Positions 15,512 through 25,430 of a stretch of 64,000 bases of DNA are shown one piece after another. The notes under the pieces are model-generated. The model worked only from the letters and a program-made list of their open reading frames with translations, was not told the DNA's origin and did no database searches. This stretch comes from Deltaproteobacteria bacterium (GTDB lineage Bacteria; UBA10199; JACPAL01). Position 1 is the stretch's first letter. Each line of letters starts with the position of its first letter. Made by a program: the position numbers and the translations under genes. The stretch spans positions 62,001 through 126,000 of the forward strand of contig JACPAK010000003.1 in the NCBI GenBank assembly GCA_016180845.1, read 5' to 3'.

Positions 15512-15540
15512 AGTGTACCCTTAAATAGGGACATTGTCAA
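15512..15540 (-). promoter_or_regulatory. Toxin-antitoxin promoter with overlapping operator
   Basis: On the minus strand TTGACA (15540-15535) and TACACT (15517-15512) are separated by exactly 17 bases, a near-consensus sigma-70 promoter. The spacer holds an imperfect palindrome CCCT-atttA-AGGG (about 15516-15531), a natural operator for the HTH antitoxin. The -10 ends two bases before the annotated toxin ATG, which leaves no room for a leader. Confidence 0.6.
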
Positions 15541-15642
15541 GGGGTAGAGCCTCGACTTCAGGAATAGATAAGCAAGAAAGGGGCCAAACCAAAAGGTGAG
15601 ACAGGAGAGTCAATGAGATTAAAATTGGTTCGATTTTCGAAT

Positions 15643-15669
15643 GGCACCGTCCGGAAATCGGACGATGCC
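15643..15669 (-). terminator. Hairpin downstream of sctV
   Basis: An 11-base-pair stem (GGCATCGTCCG / CGGACGGTGCC on the minus strand, one G-U pair) with loop ATTTC starts 20 bases after the sctV stop. There is no T tract after it, so it may be an inefficient or Rho-assisted terminator, or an mRNA-protecting hairpin. Confidence 0.5.
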
Positions 15670-15688
15670 GTCCTAAACAAGTGCTTGG

Positions 15689-17824
15689 TTACGCCGCCTC
15701 GGCGGCAGGTTGGAGGGTAATCCGGGCAATCGGCTGGATTCTGAGACTTTCGGCCAACTCCTGATACGAAAGAACGGCAAGCTGCGGAAATTCGAGTTCG
15801 ATAATCTTCCGAAAATATCTTCGAACCTCCGAGATCGTGAGAATCACGGGTGGGCGGGCACCCGGCGGAAGCGGATGACTCGCAATCTCCTTCCCGACCG
15901 CCTCAACCAACTCCTGCGTCACCTCCGGCTCGAGGGCAAGATAATTCCCCTTATCCGTCTTTCGGATCGCCCCACGAATCATCTCTTCGATATCGGGGTC
16001 AAGCAGATAAACGGCGAGTGTTCCGGTCTGACCCGCATACTTGTGCGTGACATATCGCTTGAGCCCTGCTCGAATATGTTCGGTCAACGCCACAGGATCC
16101 CTTTCCACCTCCCCCCACTGGGCGAGGGTCGAAAAAATATTTTTTAGATCACGAATCGAGACATCCTCTTGAACGAGGCGCTGAAAGATTTCGGAAAGCT
16201 GAAGAATTGTAATCACCTTCGGGATCAGCTCTTTCACAAGAGCAGGGTGGGTCTTCTCGAGTTCATTGAGCATCGTCTGAACCTCCTGAACCCCGAGAAA
16301 CTCGTGCGCATGCTTTCGGAGCAGATGCGAGAGATGAAGGATCATATATTCGGCAATATCCCACATCCGAAACCCGGCCTGCGTCGCCACTTCCTTATAC
16401 TCGGAAGAGATCCAGGTCACGACGGAGTTATCGATTGGATGCAGGGTCTCCTTGCCTGTGATGTTAAAAAGCTGGAGTTGCTCAAGTGATTCCCCCACCA
16501 AAATGCACCCCTTCTCGATCTTTCCCTTTGCCACAGGGATCTCATTCACATTGATCACATAGCTCTCCGGATGCATATCGACCGTCTGACCACGGACTTG
16601 AATCCCTGGAAAATTAACACCGAGTTCGTAATAAAGCCCATGGCGCAAGAGCGGGATCAGTTCATTGATAAACCGCCCCCCATCCTGACTGTCATCCACA
16701 AAAGGAATAATATCGGATCCGACCTCCAGAGAGATCGGTGCCGGCATGACAAAAGGGAGCTGGTCCCCCTGTTTCGCTACCGCCTTCTTCACCACTTCCT
16801 CTTTGGGCGTCTCCAGGATCTGTTGGGCCGCCTGCTGACGCCCCCTCATAAGCAGAACGACAAGCGTTCCCAAAAAGGCCGACATCCCGAAAAAGGGGAG
16901 TTTTGGAAGACCTGGAACAGCCGCCAGGATAGCAAAGAGCAAGGCAGCAATCCCGATCGCCTTTGGATGGGCCGTCACCTGCTGCACGATGTCCCGCCCG
17001 AGATTCGATTCTTTCGTCTCCGAGGCAACACGGGTCACGACCACACCGGCAGAGACAGAGATGATCAGGGCTGGGATCTGAGCGACCAATCCATCACCGA
17101 TCGTGAGCAGGGAATAGATCCGGATCGAATCGGTGAAGGTGAGATCCCTCTGCACAACACCAATAATGAATCCGGCAATGATATTAATGATCGTAATGAC
17201 AATCGCGGCAATCGCATCCCCTTTCACAAACTTCATCGCCCCATCCATCGCTCCGTAAAGCTGAGATTCCCTCTGGAGGGTCGATCGTCTTTCCATCGCC
17301 TGTTCCATATTGATGATCCCGGCGCGGAGATCGGCATCGATCGACATCTGTTTTCCCGGCATCGCATCCAACGTAAAGCGCGCACCAACCTCAGAGACAC
17401 GTTCGGCACCTTTCGCGATAACAATAAAATTAATCAGGGTAATGATGATAAAGAGAATCCCGCCAACGATATAGTTTCCAGCGACGACAAAACTGCCAAA
17501 GGCGCTGATCACCTCGCCGGCATGCCCCTGAGAAAGAATCAGTCGCGTCGCAGCGATATTGAGCGCCAGCCGATAGAGGGTCGTCATGAGGAGGATCGTC
17601 GGGAACGAAGCGATCTTCAAGGCATCTGCAATATAGAGGGACGCCAGCAAGATAATCACGGCGGTCGCAAGATTGCTCGAAATCAGGATATCGATGAGCC
17701 AGGTCGGCAGGGGAATAATAATCATCCCGAGGACCGCAATAACGATCGCCGCGAGGATCAGATCACTATATTTAGCGATGAGCTGATTGATGTTGGCAAA
17801 GTTAACCTTTTGAGGCTGAGGCAT
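15689..17824 (-). CDS. sctV: T3SS export gate protein SctV (LcrD/FlhA family)
   Basis: This 711-residue protein forms the nonameric export gate. The N-terminal ~330 residues carry about eight membrane helices and the FHIPEP-family hallmarks 'SFPTILLMTTLYRLALNIAA' and 'FTLDAMPGKQMSIDADLRAG'. The cytosolic domain follows ('DMHPESYVINVNEIPVAKGK') and binds chaperone-substrate complexes. Length matches YscV/LcrD (~700). It lies 7 bases after argJ, in a run secA-argJ-sctV, about 7 kb from the main T3SS operon with a plus-strand block between. FlhA is the flagellar paralogue; no flagellar gene is present and the neighbouring injectisome supports SctV. Confidence 0.9.
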   Translation of the reverse strand: MPQPQKVNFANINQLIAKYSDLILAAIVIAVLGMIIIPLPTWLIDILISSNLATAVIILLASLYIADALKIASFPTILLMTTLYRLALNIAATRLILSQGHAGEVISAFGSFVVAGNYIVGGILFIIITLINFIVIAKGAERVSEVGARFTLDAMPGKQMSIDADLRAGIINMEQAMERRSTLQRESQLYGAMDGAMKFVKGDAIAAIVITIINIIAGFIIGVVQRDLTFTDSIRIYSLLTIGDGLVAQIPALIISVSAGVVVTRVASETKESNLGRDIVQQVTAHPKAIGIAALLFAILAAVPGLPKLPFFGMSAFLGTLVVLLMRGRQQAAQQILETPKEEVVKKAVAKQGDQLPFVMPAPISLEVGSDIIPFVDDSQDGGRFINELIPLLRHGLYYELGVNFPGIQVRGQTVDMHPESYVINVNEIPVAKGKIEKGCILVGESLEQLQLFNITGKETLHPIDNSVVTWISSEYKEVATQAGFRMWDIAEYMILHLSHLLRKHAHEFLGVQEVQTMLNELEKTHPALVKELIPKVITILQLSEIFQRLVQEDVSIRDLKNIFSTLAQWGEVERDPVALTEHIRAGLKRYVTHKYAGQTGTLAVYLLDPDIEEMIRGAIRKTDKGNYLALEPEVTQELVEAVGKEIASHPLPPGARPPVILTISEVRRYFRKIIELEFPQLAVLSYQELAESLRIQPIARITLQPAAEAA

Positions 17825-17831
17825 CGTTTTT

Positions 17832-19031
17832 TTAAGTCCGGTAATGCGAGTTTAATTTTACATAATCTTCAGTCAAATCACTAGCCCAAATCCAAAAGCT
17901 TCCTTTTCCCCTCCGGAGATCGATCGTCACATGGAATTGTCCCCTCTCCATCACCTTCGCTGCTCGGAATTCGAGGTGACTCCCCGTAGACACCCCTCTC
18001 CTCATGACACAGACCTCATTATAATAGATATCGGCCGTTTCAGGGGTTAGAGTTGCTCCCGACCGCCCCGCTGCCGCCAAAATCCTCCCCCAATTCGGGT
18101 CCTCTCCATAAAAGGAGGTCTTGACCAATGGCGAATTCCCCACCGCATAGCAAACTTTTCTTGCCTCTTCTTCATTTCTGGCACCCCTGACCTCAATCCT
18201 CACACACTTCGTCGCCCCCTCCCCGTCCTCTACTATCTTCAGGGCAAGCTCCTCCATCACCTCTCGAAGCTTTTTCTGAAAGAGAAATGCCGCCCTGGAA
18301 CCTGGAGAAATCTTCTTATTTTGTGCAACTCCATTCGCGAGCAAGAGAACTGTATCGTTCGTCGATGTATCCCCATCAACCGTGATCCGATTGAAGGTCT
18401 GATCAACAGATTCCTGAAAAATTTTATTGAGCAACCGTCTTTCAATCGACAGATCGGTCACGAAAAAGGCAAGCATCGTTGCCAAATGAGGTTCAATCAT
18501 CCCGGCCCCCTTCGCAAAACCGGCAATACGAAATTTCTTTCCGCCAATTTTTCCGGATGCAAAAGCGACCTTTGGCCCTTTGTCTGTCGTGAGGATCGCA
18601 CGCGCCGCCGCCATCATTTTTCTTTTATCGAGGGAGCGAACCGCCTTCGGAATTCCACGAACCAATCGATCGATCGGGAGTGGGACGCCAATCTTCCCTG
18701 TCGAGCAGACAAGAACCTGTCTCGAGGGAACTTTCAGGGTTCGCGCCGTAATTGCAACCATCCTCTCCGTATCACGAAGCCCCCTCTTCCCCGTACAGGC
18801 ATTGGCATTGCCGCTGTTGATGATGACTGCCGAACAGCGACCCGATCGGATATTTCTTTTGGAAACGAGAATCGGCGCCGCCTGGATACGGTTTGTCGTG
18901 AAGGCTCCGACAACCGTGGCAGCAGGATAAGACCGGATCAAGGCAAGATCGGAGAGATGACTCTCCTTAATACCGGCCGAAATGCCAGCAAATTGAAAAC
19001 CGGGAATTGTAAAAGTCCTTTTATGCCCCAT
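17832..19031 (-). CDS. argJ: Glutamate N-acetyltransferase ArgJ
   Basis: This 399-residue enzyme of arginine synthesis transfers acetyl from N-acetylornithine to glutamate, and in bifunctional forms uses acetyl-CoA too. The hallmark self-cleavage site '[19 protein letters not shown]' is present; the Thr of ATML becomes the N-terminal nucleophile of the beta chain. Other family marks are '[16 protein letters not shown]' and '[18 protein letters not shown]'. Its ATG overlaps the secA stop by 11 bases, and sctV starts 7 bases after it. The start segment '[14 protein letters not shown]' matches the usual ArgJ N-terminus. Confidence 0.95.
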   Translation of the reverse strand: MGHKRTFTIPGFQFAGISAGIKESHLSDLALIRSYPAATVVGAFTTNRIQAAPILVSKRNIRSGRCSAVIINSGNANACTGKRGLRDTERMVAITARTLKVPSRQVLVCSTGKIGVPLPIDRLVRGIPKAVRSLDKRKMMAAARAILTTDKGPKVAFASGKIGGKKFRIAGFAKGAGMIEPHLATMLAFFVTDLSIERRLLNKIFQESVDQTFNRITVDGDTSTNDTVLLLANGVAQNKKISPGSRAAFLFQKKLREVMEELALKIVEDGEGATKCVRIEVRGARNEEEARKVCYAVGNSPLVKTSFYGEDPNWGRILAAAGRSGATLTPETADIYYNEVCVMRRGVSTGSHLEFRAAKVMERGQFHVTIDLRRGKGSFWIWASDLTEDYVKLNSHYRT

Positions 19032-21729
19032 GACACTTTTTGTATTTTTTGCCGCTCCCGCAGGGACAGGGGTCGTTCCGACCTACTTTTTCTGAATGAG
19101 CGGGAGCGGTATTGGGGGCCGGTCTGCTCGCCTTTTGAAACTGGGCATTCGGGGCCACAGCCGGCCCTCTTCCCAGACTCATCCCTCGAACCTCACGCGG
19201 CATCACCTGAATCTCCCGGGCCTGACGTTCCTCGGCGATCTGAACATGAAAGAGTTTCTCCAGGACATCCTCCCGCAAGGATTCAATCATCCCATGGAAG
19301 AGGACAAAGCCTTCTCTTTTGTATTCCAGAAGCGGATCCTTCTGCCCATATCCCCGGAGACCGATCCCTTCCCTCAAATGATCCATCGACAAGAGGTGAT
19401 CCTTCCACAACGTGTCGAGGGTCGACAGGAGGATCATCTTTTCCGCTTGCCGCATAATCGCTTCTCCGAAGCGCCCTTCCCTCTCAAAATAAAGTTTTTC
19501 GAGGCGATCGTAGAGCCCCCTTCCGATCGTCTCCTGTCTCCATTCGGGAAGACCAAAAGAGGACCATTCGATTCGCTCATCAAAAAGTTTTCTGACCCTC
19601 TCTTCCATCGGCCCGAGGTCGAGATCCTCCTGACGCATCGGCTTTTCTGGAATTCCCTCGACAAGGGCCGTCACCTCCTGATCGATCATATCGAGGATCT
19701 TCCCCTTCGTCTTTTCCCCCTCAAGAATCTCGCGGCGAAGCCCATAGACCGTCTTCCTCTGCTGATTCAGCACATCATCATACTCGAGAAGATGTTTCCG
19801 GAGGTCAAAGTTATGGGCCTCGACCCTCTTTTGCGCATTCTCAATCGCCCTCGTAATCCAGGGATGCGTGATTTCTTCATTCTCCTCCATTCCAAGCTTT
19901 CCCATAATCCCGGAAATCCGATCAGATCCGAAAATCCGCAAGAGATCATCTTCGAGCGAGAGGTAAAATTGAGAGGAGCCTGGATCTCCTTGACGTCCGG
20001 AACGTCCGCGGAGCTGATTGTCGATCCGACGCGATTCGTGTCGTTCGGTCCCCAGGATGTGAAGCCCCCCCGCCTCAAGAACCTTTTTTCTTTCCTCCTC
20101 CTGAAGTCCTCGACATTCTTCCAAAACCCGTCTGTAACCCTCGGGATCCTTTTCCCGATCGACCTTTGTTTTGGCCAAAAATTCCGGGTTACCTCCGAGG
20201 ACGATATCCGTCCCCCGCCCCGCCATATTGGTCGAAATGGTCACCTGACCAACCCGCCCAGCCTGAGCGACAATTTCCGCCTCACGCTCGTGATTCTTCG
20301 CATTCAAGACATGATGAGGAATCCCCTGTCTTTTGAGAAAACCGGCCAGCATCTCTGACTTTTCAATCGAGATCGTCCCCACCAGAACCGGCTGACCCTT
20401 CTGGTGCCGTTCTTTGATATCTTCAACCACCTGATTAAACTTTTCGGGCACGGTTTTGTAAATAACATCGGAGTGATCCTTCCGAATCATCGGAAGGTGA
20501 GGGGGGATCACGACAACTTCCAGGTTATAAATTTTTGCGAATTCAGGGGCCTCGGTATCGGCTGTCCCGGTCATCCCGGCAAGCTTGTGATACATCCGAA
20601 AAAAGTTCTGGAAGGTAATCGTCGCAAGGGTCTGGTTCTCATTTTCGATCGTCACTTTTTCCTTCGCCTCAACCGCCTGATGGAGACCATCCGACCAGCG
20701 TCGGCCCGGCATCAGACGACCGGTGAATTCATCGACGATGAGTACCTTTTCATCTTTGACCACGTAATCGACATCTCTCTTGAAAAGGGCATGGGCCCTC
20801 AGGGCCTGATTCACATGATGGAGAATTTCAATATTGCCAGGCTCGTAGAGGTTGTTGATCCCGAGGATCTTCTCGACCTTCGCCACCCCTTCTTCGGTCA
20901 AGACGGTCGTTTTGCTTTTTTCATCAATTGTATAATCACCGGTCGACTGCTTCTTGCCGCTCTTTTTGTCTTCGATGACCTCTCCCTTGTTGAGTCGAGG
21001 AATCACCGAATCGATCCGATAATATTTGTCTGTCGACTCTTCAGAGGGCCCTGAGATAATGAGAGGCGTCCGCGCCTCGTCGATTAAAATAGAATCAACT
21101 TCGTCGACGATCGAGTAATGAAGTTCCCGCTGGACGTAAGAGTCGAGAGAATACTTCATATTGTCCCGGAGATAATCGAAACCAAACTCGTTGTTGGTGC
21201 CATACGTGACATCCGCCTTGTAGGCCCATTTTCGCTCTGTATCGGTAAGGCCATGGATAATCACGCCAACATTTAAACCCAAAAATTTATAGATCGTTCC
21301 CATCCATTCGGCATCGCGACGCGCAAGATAGTCATTCACGGTGATAACATGGACACCGCGCCCTTCGAGGGCGTTGAGATAAACGGGAAGTGTCGCCACA
21401 AGGGTCTTCCCCTCTCCCGTCTTCATTTCGGCAATCCTTCCCTCATGAAGGAAGATCCCTCCAATCATCTGGACATCGAAATGCCGCATCCCCAATGTGC
21501 GGACAGAGGTCTCACGGACAACCGCAAATGCCTCAGGTAATAACTGCGTCAACGACTCACCACGCGATATCCGTTCACGAAACTCGGCGGTCTTCGCCTG
21601 AAGTTGACTGTCTGAGAGGGCCTTTATGGAGGGCTCCAGGGAGCGAATTTTCTCGACGATCGGTTGGATCCGCTTCAATTCACGTTCATTCCTTGTCGGA
21701 ATGATTTTGCGCAAGAAACCAAGAGCCAT
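19021..21729 (-). CDS. secA: Preprotein translocase ATPase SecA
   Basis: This 902-residue motor of the Sec pathway has Walker A 'MKTGEGKT', DEAD-like '[16 protein letters not shown]', the preprotein-crosslinking domain, '[15 protein letters not shown]' and '[20 protein letters not shown]'. The C-terminal zinc finger '[14 protein letters not shown]' binds SecB/phospholipids. The ATG at 21729 ('[15 protein letters not shown]') is the conventional start; a TTG 9 bases upstream is less likely. It heads an apparent secA-argJ-sctV run. Confidence 0.97.
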   Translation of the reverse strand: MALGFLRKIIPTRNERELKRIQPIVEKIRSLEPSIKALSDSQLQAKTAEFRERISRGESLTQLLPEAFAVVRETSVRTLGMRHFDVQMIGGIFLHEGRIAEMKTGEGKTLVATLPVYLNALEGRGVHVITVNDYLARRDAEWMGTIYKFLGLNVGVIIHGLTDTERKWAYKADVTYGTNNEFGFDYLRDNMKYSLDSYVQRELHYSIVDEVDSILIDEARTPLIISGPSEESTDKYYRIDSVIPRLNKGEVIEDKKSGKKQSTGDYTIDEKSKTTVLTEEGVAKVEKILGINNLYEPGNIEILHHVNQALRAHALFKRDVDYVVKDEKVLIVDEFTGRLMPGRRWSDGLHQAVEAKEKVTIENENQTLATITFQNFFRMYHKLAGMTGTADTEAPEFAKIYNLEVVVIPPHLPMIRKDHSDVIYKTVPEKFNQVVEDIKERHQKGQPVLVGTISIEKSEMLAGFLKRQGIPHHVLNAKNHEREAEIVAQAGRVGQVTISTNMAGRGTDIVLGGNPEFLAKTKVDREKDPEGYRRVLEECRGLQEEERKKVLEAGGLHILGTERHESRRIDNQLRGRSGRQGDPGSSQFYLSLEDDLLRIFGSDRISGIMGKLGMEENEEITHPWITRAIENAQKRVEAHNFDLRKHLLEYDDVLNQQRKTVYGLRREILEGEKTKGKILDMIDQEVTALVEGIPEKPMRQEDLDLGPMEERVRKLFDERIEWSSFGLPEWRQETIGRGLYDRLEKLYFEREGRFGEAIMRQAEKMILLSTLDTLWKDHLLSMDHLREGIGLRGYGQKDPLLEYKREGFVLFHGMIESLREDVLEKLFHVQIAEERQAREIQVMPREVRGMSLGRGPAVAPNAQFQKASRPAPNTAPAHSEKVGRNDPCPCGSGKKYKKCHGA

Positions 21730-21787
21730 GGCACGCAATAGTGCGATATTTATTAATTATTTGCAAGAAAAGGGTTGATGAAATTTC

Positions 21788-21815
21788 TTGATTTAAAAAA
21801 GGAAAAACGTACACT
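21788..21815 (+). promoter_or_regulatory. Candidate promoter of the bufferin operon
   Basis: TTGATT (21788-21793) and TACACT (21810-21815) are 16 bases apart, 31 bases before the precursor ATG. This gives a leader of about 25 bases that includes the strong ribosome site GGGAGGGGGTGA. No clear operator for a metal sensor is visible. Confidence 0.45.
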
Positions 21816-21846
21816 CGCCATGCACTTATGGGGAGGGGGTGATAAC

Positions 21847-22116
21847 ATGAACAAGAAACTCAAGGGAGCGATTCTCGCCACAGCCGTGGCAGGTTTTTTC
21901 TTTGCGGCAGGAACAGTGAACGCTGCCGAAGAAAAGAAGGAAGAGGCCAAGGTGAAATGCTCCGGTATCAATGCGTGTGGCGGCAAAGGCGCTTGTGGAG
22001 GTGCCGAGCATGACTGCGCCGGAAAAAACAGCTGCAAAGGCAAAGGTTGGGTCAAGGTTGGCAGTGAGAAAGAATGTACGGACAAGGGAGGAAAGGTCGT
22101 CGCTGATAAGAAATAA
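21847..22116 (+). CDS. bufA: Bufferin-like RiPP precursor (BufA2 type)
   Basis: This 89-residue precursor has a Sec signal peptide of ~26 residues (ending 'GTVNA'). The mature part is low-complexity, with six Cys (38, 44, 50, 57, 63, 77) in repeated C-x-G-x-x-x-C/C-x-G-K-G units such as 'CSGINACGGKGAC' and 'CAGKNSCKGKGW'. This is the pattern of bufferin 2 precursors, whose Cys residues are converted to thiooxazole-type groups by DUF692 enzymes and which help bacteria cope with copper. A strong GGGAGGGGGTGA site sets the start at 21847. The modifying enzyme starts 4 bases after its stop. The modified residues and the metal bound are inferred from the family, not seen. Confidence 0.85.
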   Translation: MNKKLKGAILATAVAGFFFAAGTVNAAEEKKEEAKVKCSGINACGGKGACGGAEHDCAGKNSCKGKGWVKVGSEKECTDKGGKVVADKK

Positions 22117-22119
22117 CTC

Positions 22120-22989
22120 ATGCCCTTTCCCTTTTTAGGTTACGGGATCGGCCTCCGGACGAAGCATTACGGATATATCTTGAGCCAGTCGCCACAGGTC
22201 GACTGGTTTGAAATTATTTCCGAAAACTACATGGTTCCCGGAGGCCGACCCCTTTGGGTTCTCGACCAGATTCGAGAAAGATACCCGCTTGTCATGCATG
22301 GGGTTTCTCTCTCAATCGGTTCCTCAGATCCACTCAACAAAGGGTATCTCAAGTCGTTAAAGAACTTGGCCCAACGGATTCATCCTGCCTGGATCTCTGA
22401 TCACCTCTGCTGGACAGGGGTTGATGGCCACAATGCCCACGACCTCCTCCCGCTCCCCTATACGGAAGAGGCAGCAAAACACCTGATCAAACGCGTCAGA
22501 GAGGTCCAAGATTATCTCGAACGTCCGATTCTTCTGGAAAATGTCTCGAGTTATATGACCTTTAGCTCGTCAACGTTAACCGAATGGGATTTTTTGAAAC
22601 TTGTCGCAGAGGAATCTGACTGTTTTATTCTGCTGGATATTAACAATATCTATGTCAGCTCGATCAATCATTCTTTCGACCCTCTGGAGTATATCCAGGC
22701 GATTCCCCGCGAACGGGTGATTCAGTTCCATCTGGCAGGACACAGCAACAAAGGCTCCTACCTCCTGGATACTCATGACCACTCGGTAAAACCTTCTGTC
22801 TGGAGCCTTTATCGCAAGGCGCTCGATCGATTCGGCAAGGTATCGACATTGATTGAATGGGACGAGCGAATTCCCGCTTTTTCCAAACTCCTTTCACTCG
22901 CCGATAAGGCTCGAAACATCACAGATCAAATTTATGCCCGATCTTCGAAGCACACAACGCCTCCTCTGGAGGCTTATTTCGGCACCTGA
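22120..22989 (+). CDS. bufB: DUF692 multinuclear iron oxidase (BufB/MbnB-like)
   Basis: This 289-residue TIM-barrel enzyme belongs to the MNIO (DUF692) family, which uses two or three irons to oxidise Cys in RiPP precursors. Metal-ligand motifs in order: 'VMHGVSLSIGSS', 'WISDHLCW', 'ILLENVSSYM', 'LLDINNIYVSSINH', 'QFHLAGHS', 'DTHDHSV' and 'LIEWDE'. All family metal positions appear kept, so it should be active. It is cotranscribed with the precursor (4-base gap) and the DUF2063 partner, whose start lies inside its 3' end (56-base overlap). Confidence 0.92.
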   Translation: MPFPFLGYGIGLRTKHYGYILSQSPQVDWFEIISENYMVPGGRPLWVLDQIRERYPLVMHGVSLSIGSSDPLNKGYLKSLKNLAQRIHPAWISDHLCWTGVDGHNAHDLLPLPYTEEAAKHLIKRVREVQDYLERPILLENVSSYMTFSSSTLTEWDFLKLVAEESDCFILLDINNIYVSSINHSFDPLEYIQAIPRERVIQFHLAGHSNKGSYLLDTHDHSVKPSVWSLYRKALDRFGKVSTLIEWDERIPAFSKLLSLADKARNITDQIYARSSKHTTPPLEAYFGT

Positions 22990-23806
22990 AGGGGTAGCGA
23001 AGGCGGTCCGTCGTTACCGAACCTCTTCGTTTCCGATTCTGGGAAACCGCCGCCTGAGCAAGATCAAACGTCTCGATATTTATGCGAACATGTATTTCTT
23101 CAGGATCCTCGATTGTCTGAAAGAGGATTTTCCAGCCGTTTTAAAAATAATTGGGAAGGATCGGTTTCACAATCTTGCAACAGATTATCTCTTAAAGTAT
23201 CCACCGAGACACTGGTCCCTTCGCTATGCAGGAGACCGTCTGCCATCATTTATCAAGCAACACCCGATCCGGAAAAAACATCCTTTTCTCGAAGAACTTG
23301 CCGAAATGGAATGGCTGCTGACCCAAGCCTTCGATGCACGAGACGATCCACCGCTGCGGAAAGAAGAACTGGAGTCTCTTGAACCTTCACAATGGGGGAA
23401 ACTCTCCTTAACGCTCCACCCCTCGGTTCATCTGAAAACTTTTCGTTGGACGGTCGATCAAAAAAAGGTCTTCCAAAAGACAATCCATCTTCTGGTCTGG
23501 CGACAGGGATTTAAGGTTTATTACAAACGAATCGATAAATTTGAATGGAAAGTTATTCGAAGTCTCAAGCGCGGAGCCCGATTAGCCAAGGTTTGTGAAA
23601 TGGCCACAACACTTTATGGGGAGAAAGAAGCGTCCCTGAAAGTTGCCGGCTTGCTCCATAAGTGGATCGGAAATGAGATTCTCGTCACTGGAGAATGTAT
23701 TGCATCGGATCGATCGGCACGCCATCGACGTGAATTTCATAATGAAGGTGTGGACCGGTCGAGTGGCCGCTCGTTCCTACCTGGGCAATCTTCATCCCTC
23801 TCTTGA
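22934..23806 (+). CDS. bufC: DUF2063 partner protein of the RiPP operon (BufC-like)
   Basis: This is a 290-residue protein of the DUF2063 family, the usual partner of DUF692 enzymes that recognises the precursor. The N-terminal DUF2063 signature 'IYANMYFFRILDCLKEDFPA' is followed by 'YLLKYPPRHWSLRYAGDRLP' and 'FLEELAEMEWLLTQAFDA', all typical. The ATG at 22934 ('MPDLRSTQRLL') fits the family start and overlaps bufB. The last ~40 codons run antisense over the end of the M23 peptidase gene (122-base convergent overlap) and have an unusual Arg/Ser-rich composition, so the natural C-terminus may be extended by loss of an earlier stop. Confidence 0.85.
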   Translation: MPDLRSTQRLLWRLISAPEGVAKAVRRYRTSSFPILGNRRLSKIKRLDIYANMYFFRILDCLKEDFPAVLKIIGKDRFHNLATDYLLKYPPRHWSLRYAGDRLPSFIKQHPIRKKHPFLEELAEMEWLLTQAFDARDDPPLRKEELESLEPSQWGKLSLTLHPSVHLKTFRWTVDQKKVFQKTIHLLVWRQGFKVYYKRIDKFEWKVIRSLKRGARLAKVCEMATTLYGEKEASLKVAGLLHKWIGNEILVTGECIASDRSARHRREFHNEGVDRSSGRSFLPGQSSSLS

Positions 23807-24602
23807 TAATATCACCCGACTTCACATGGATCTGTGAGGTGTGACCATAGTAAGACTCAATCCCATACCCGTGGTCGACAATGACCGTCCTCCCCAGCCC
23901 CCCTCGATAACCGGCAAATTTCACAATCCCTGCTGAGGGGGCCATGACATTTGATCCCCACTGGGCAGCGATATCCAGACCACCATGAAATTCACGGCGA
24001 CCGGAAAGAGGTGAACGACGGAATCCAAATTCGCTGGTGACCCAACCTTTGACCGGCCAGATAGAGGGACGAGAGGCATGATACAAAAGCTTATCTTCTT
24101 GGATCTTCACCAACTCCTGCAGTCTCATATCAATCGAAGAAGCACGGACATGGGCAAGATCCATCTTCTCACCCAACTCATCCCATTTCAAAGCTTGTGT
24201 CTCTCGCTCCGCATCAAATCCTGATTTTCTCACAGGTCCCAGACCTTTGCGAAGCTCTGGCCTCTCGACACCGACAAGCCCTGCCAGTTTGTTGGCATAC
24301 CCCTCTGTGGCATGAACCGTTTCTTCGAGAGCCTTGAGATCCTGCAGGACCTGGGAACGCTCCTGGACCGACGCGAGGTTCTCCTGACGTTCTGTTTCAA
24401 AATCGTGATAGAGAGATCGGTAGTAAAGAAAACCGGCCAGATTAAAAAAACTGAAGGCGACGACTACCAGGATGCCGGCAATAAGCACTCTGAGTTGAGT
24501 CACGGAGAGCCGTATCCGCCGAACCTTGTTGTGATCCTCCGGGATTAAAAACACATTGTAATGATCGGCTTTTCTAAAAGGTAAGTTGCTTTTTATCTGC
24601 AT
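23685..24602 (-). CDS. Membrane-anchored M23 (LytM) peptidase
   Basis: This protein of ~305 residues has an N-terminal membrane helix ('LIAGILVVVAFSFFNLAGFL'), a periplasmic coiled coil (~65-165) and a LytM domain at the C-terminus. Zinc ligands are present in 'HGGLDIAAQWG' (H-x3-D) and 'GPHLHYEIHVDG' (H-x-H), so catalytic activity on peptidoglycan cross-links is likely; the coiled coil resembles EnvC/MepM-like regulators. No good ribosome site is visible; the ATG at 24602 is chosen over a TTG at 24626. It ends inside the bufC reading frame on the other strand. Confidence 0.88.
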   Translation of the reverse strand: MQIKSNLPFRKADHYNVFLIPEDHNKVRRIRLSVTQLRVLIAGILVVVAFSFFNLAGFLYYRSLYHDFETERQENLASVQERSQVLQDLKALEETVHATEGYANKLAGLVGVERPELRKGLGPVRKSGFDAERETQALKWDELGEKMDLAHVRASSIDMRLQELVKIQEDKLLYHASRPSIWPVKGWVTSEFGFRRSPLSGRREFHGGLDIAAQWGSNVMAPSAGIVKFAGYRGGLGRTVIVDHGYGIESYYGHTSQIHVKSGDIIKRGMKIAQVGTSGHSTGPHLHYEIHVDGVPIDPMQYILQ

Positions 24603-24665
24603 TGTTAAAATTTTAATGAAATTCAAAGGGGGTAGGCAGTAAGTAGCCTGCCCTCTTGTGCCCTG

Positions 24666-25430
24666 TCAAGCCTTTACGGAGACGAAAATAACAGTCACAT
24701 TATCATCGCCCCCTTTTTGGTTAGCGAGCTGGATAAGGTTCTCGCAAATTGACTTGGAATCCCGGGAACGATTTTTGGTGACCACTTTAACAATCTCTTT
24801 ATTGGAAACGAGATTGGTGAGCCCATCAGAACAGAGAAGAAAATTGTCGTTCTCTTCAAGATCCCTGACGACCAGATCCACCTCCACATCATCCTGAAAA
24901 CCAACAGAACGCGTAATGATGTTTTTTAATTTATGGTTCTTCACCTCAGATTCGGTGATAAAACCAGCGGCCAGCTGCTCCGTCACGAGGGAGTGATCGA
25001 TAGTCAGTTGTTGAATCTCCGGAGGGCGAATCAGATAGGCGCGACTGTCGCCGACATTGGCGATATATCCCTTATCATCGTGAATGCGAATCGCCACCGT
25101 CGTTGTCCCCATCCCACGAAGGGTCTGTACACGATTCGCCTCTCGATAGATCCTCTTAGAGGCAAGACTGATAGAATATTTGAGCTCATCGCCTGCAGTC
25201 AGCTGACCTTTCACAGGGAGATCTTGTAACACCCCAGGATCTTGTCGAAACCGCCTCAAGACCTCTTCCACCGTCTTGACCGCCATCTGGCTCGCATACT
25301 CCCCTCCCAGATGTCCTCCCATCCCATCAGCAACCATGAAGATTCCCAGCTCCTCATCAATCAAGAAGCTGTCTTCGTTCTTGTCACGCTTCCTCCCGAC
25401 ATCACTCAAACCATAAAATGAGAGCTTCAC
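24666..25430 (-). CDS. PP2C-type Ser/Thr protein phosphatase
   Basis: This 254-residue metal-dependent phosphatase has the PPM motifs '[16 protein letters not shown]', '[11 protein letters not shown]', '[12 protein letters not shown]' and '[11 protein letters not shown]', which carry the Asp residues that bind Mn/Mg. Bacterial relatives (Stp/PrpC) reverse Hanks-type kinase phosphorylation. The GTG start overlaps the tldE-like gene's stop by 4 bases (GTGA). Two FHA proteins lie near the T3SS operon, so a phospho-signalling circuit is plausible; the kinase is not in this window. Confidence 0.93.
   Translation of the reverse strand: MKLSFYGLSDVGRKRDKNEDSFLIDEELGIFMVADGMGGHLGGEYASQMAVKTVEEVLRRFRQDPGVLQDLPVKGQLTAGDELKYSISLASKRIYREANRVQTLRGMGTTTVAIRIHDDKGYIANVGDSRAYLIRPPEIQQLTIDHSLVTEQLAAGFITESEVKNHKLKNIITRSVGFQDDVEVDLVVRDLEENDNFLLCSDGLTNLVSNKEIVKVVTKNRSRDSKSICENLIQLANQKGGDDNVTVIFVSVKA

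Noticed and set aside
16571-17884. A 437-codon open frame on the plus strand opposite sctV
   Set aside because: It is antisense to the fully conserved SctV frame, has a His/Arg/Asp-rich composition typical of antisense translation, and no ribosome site.
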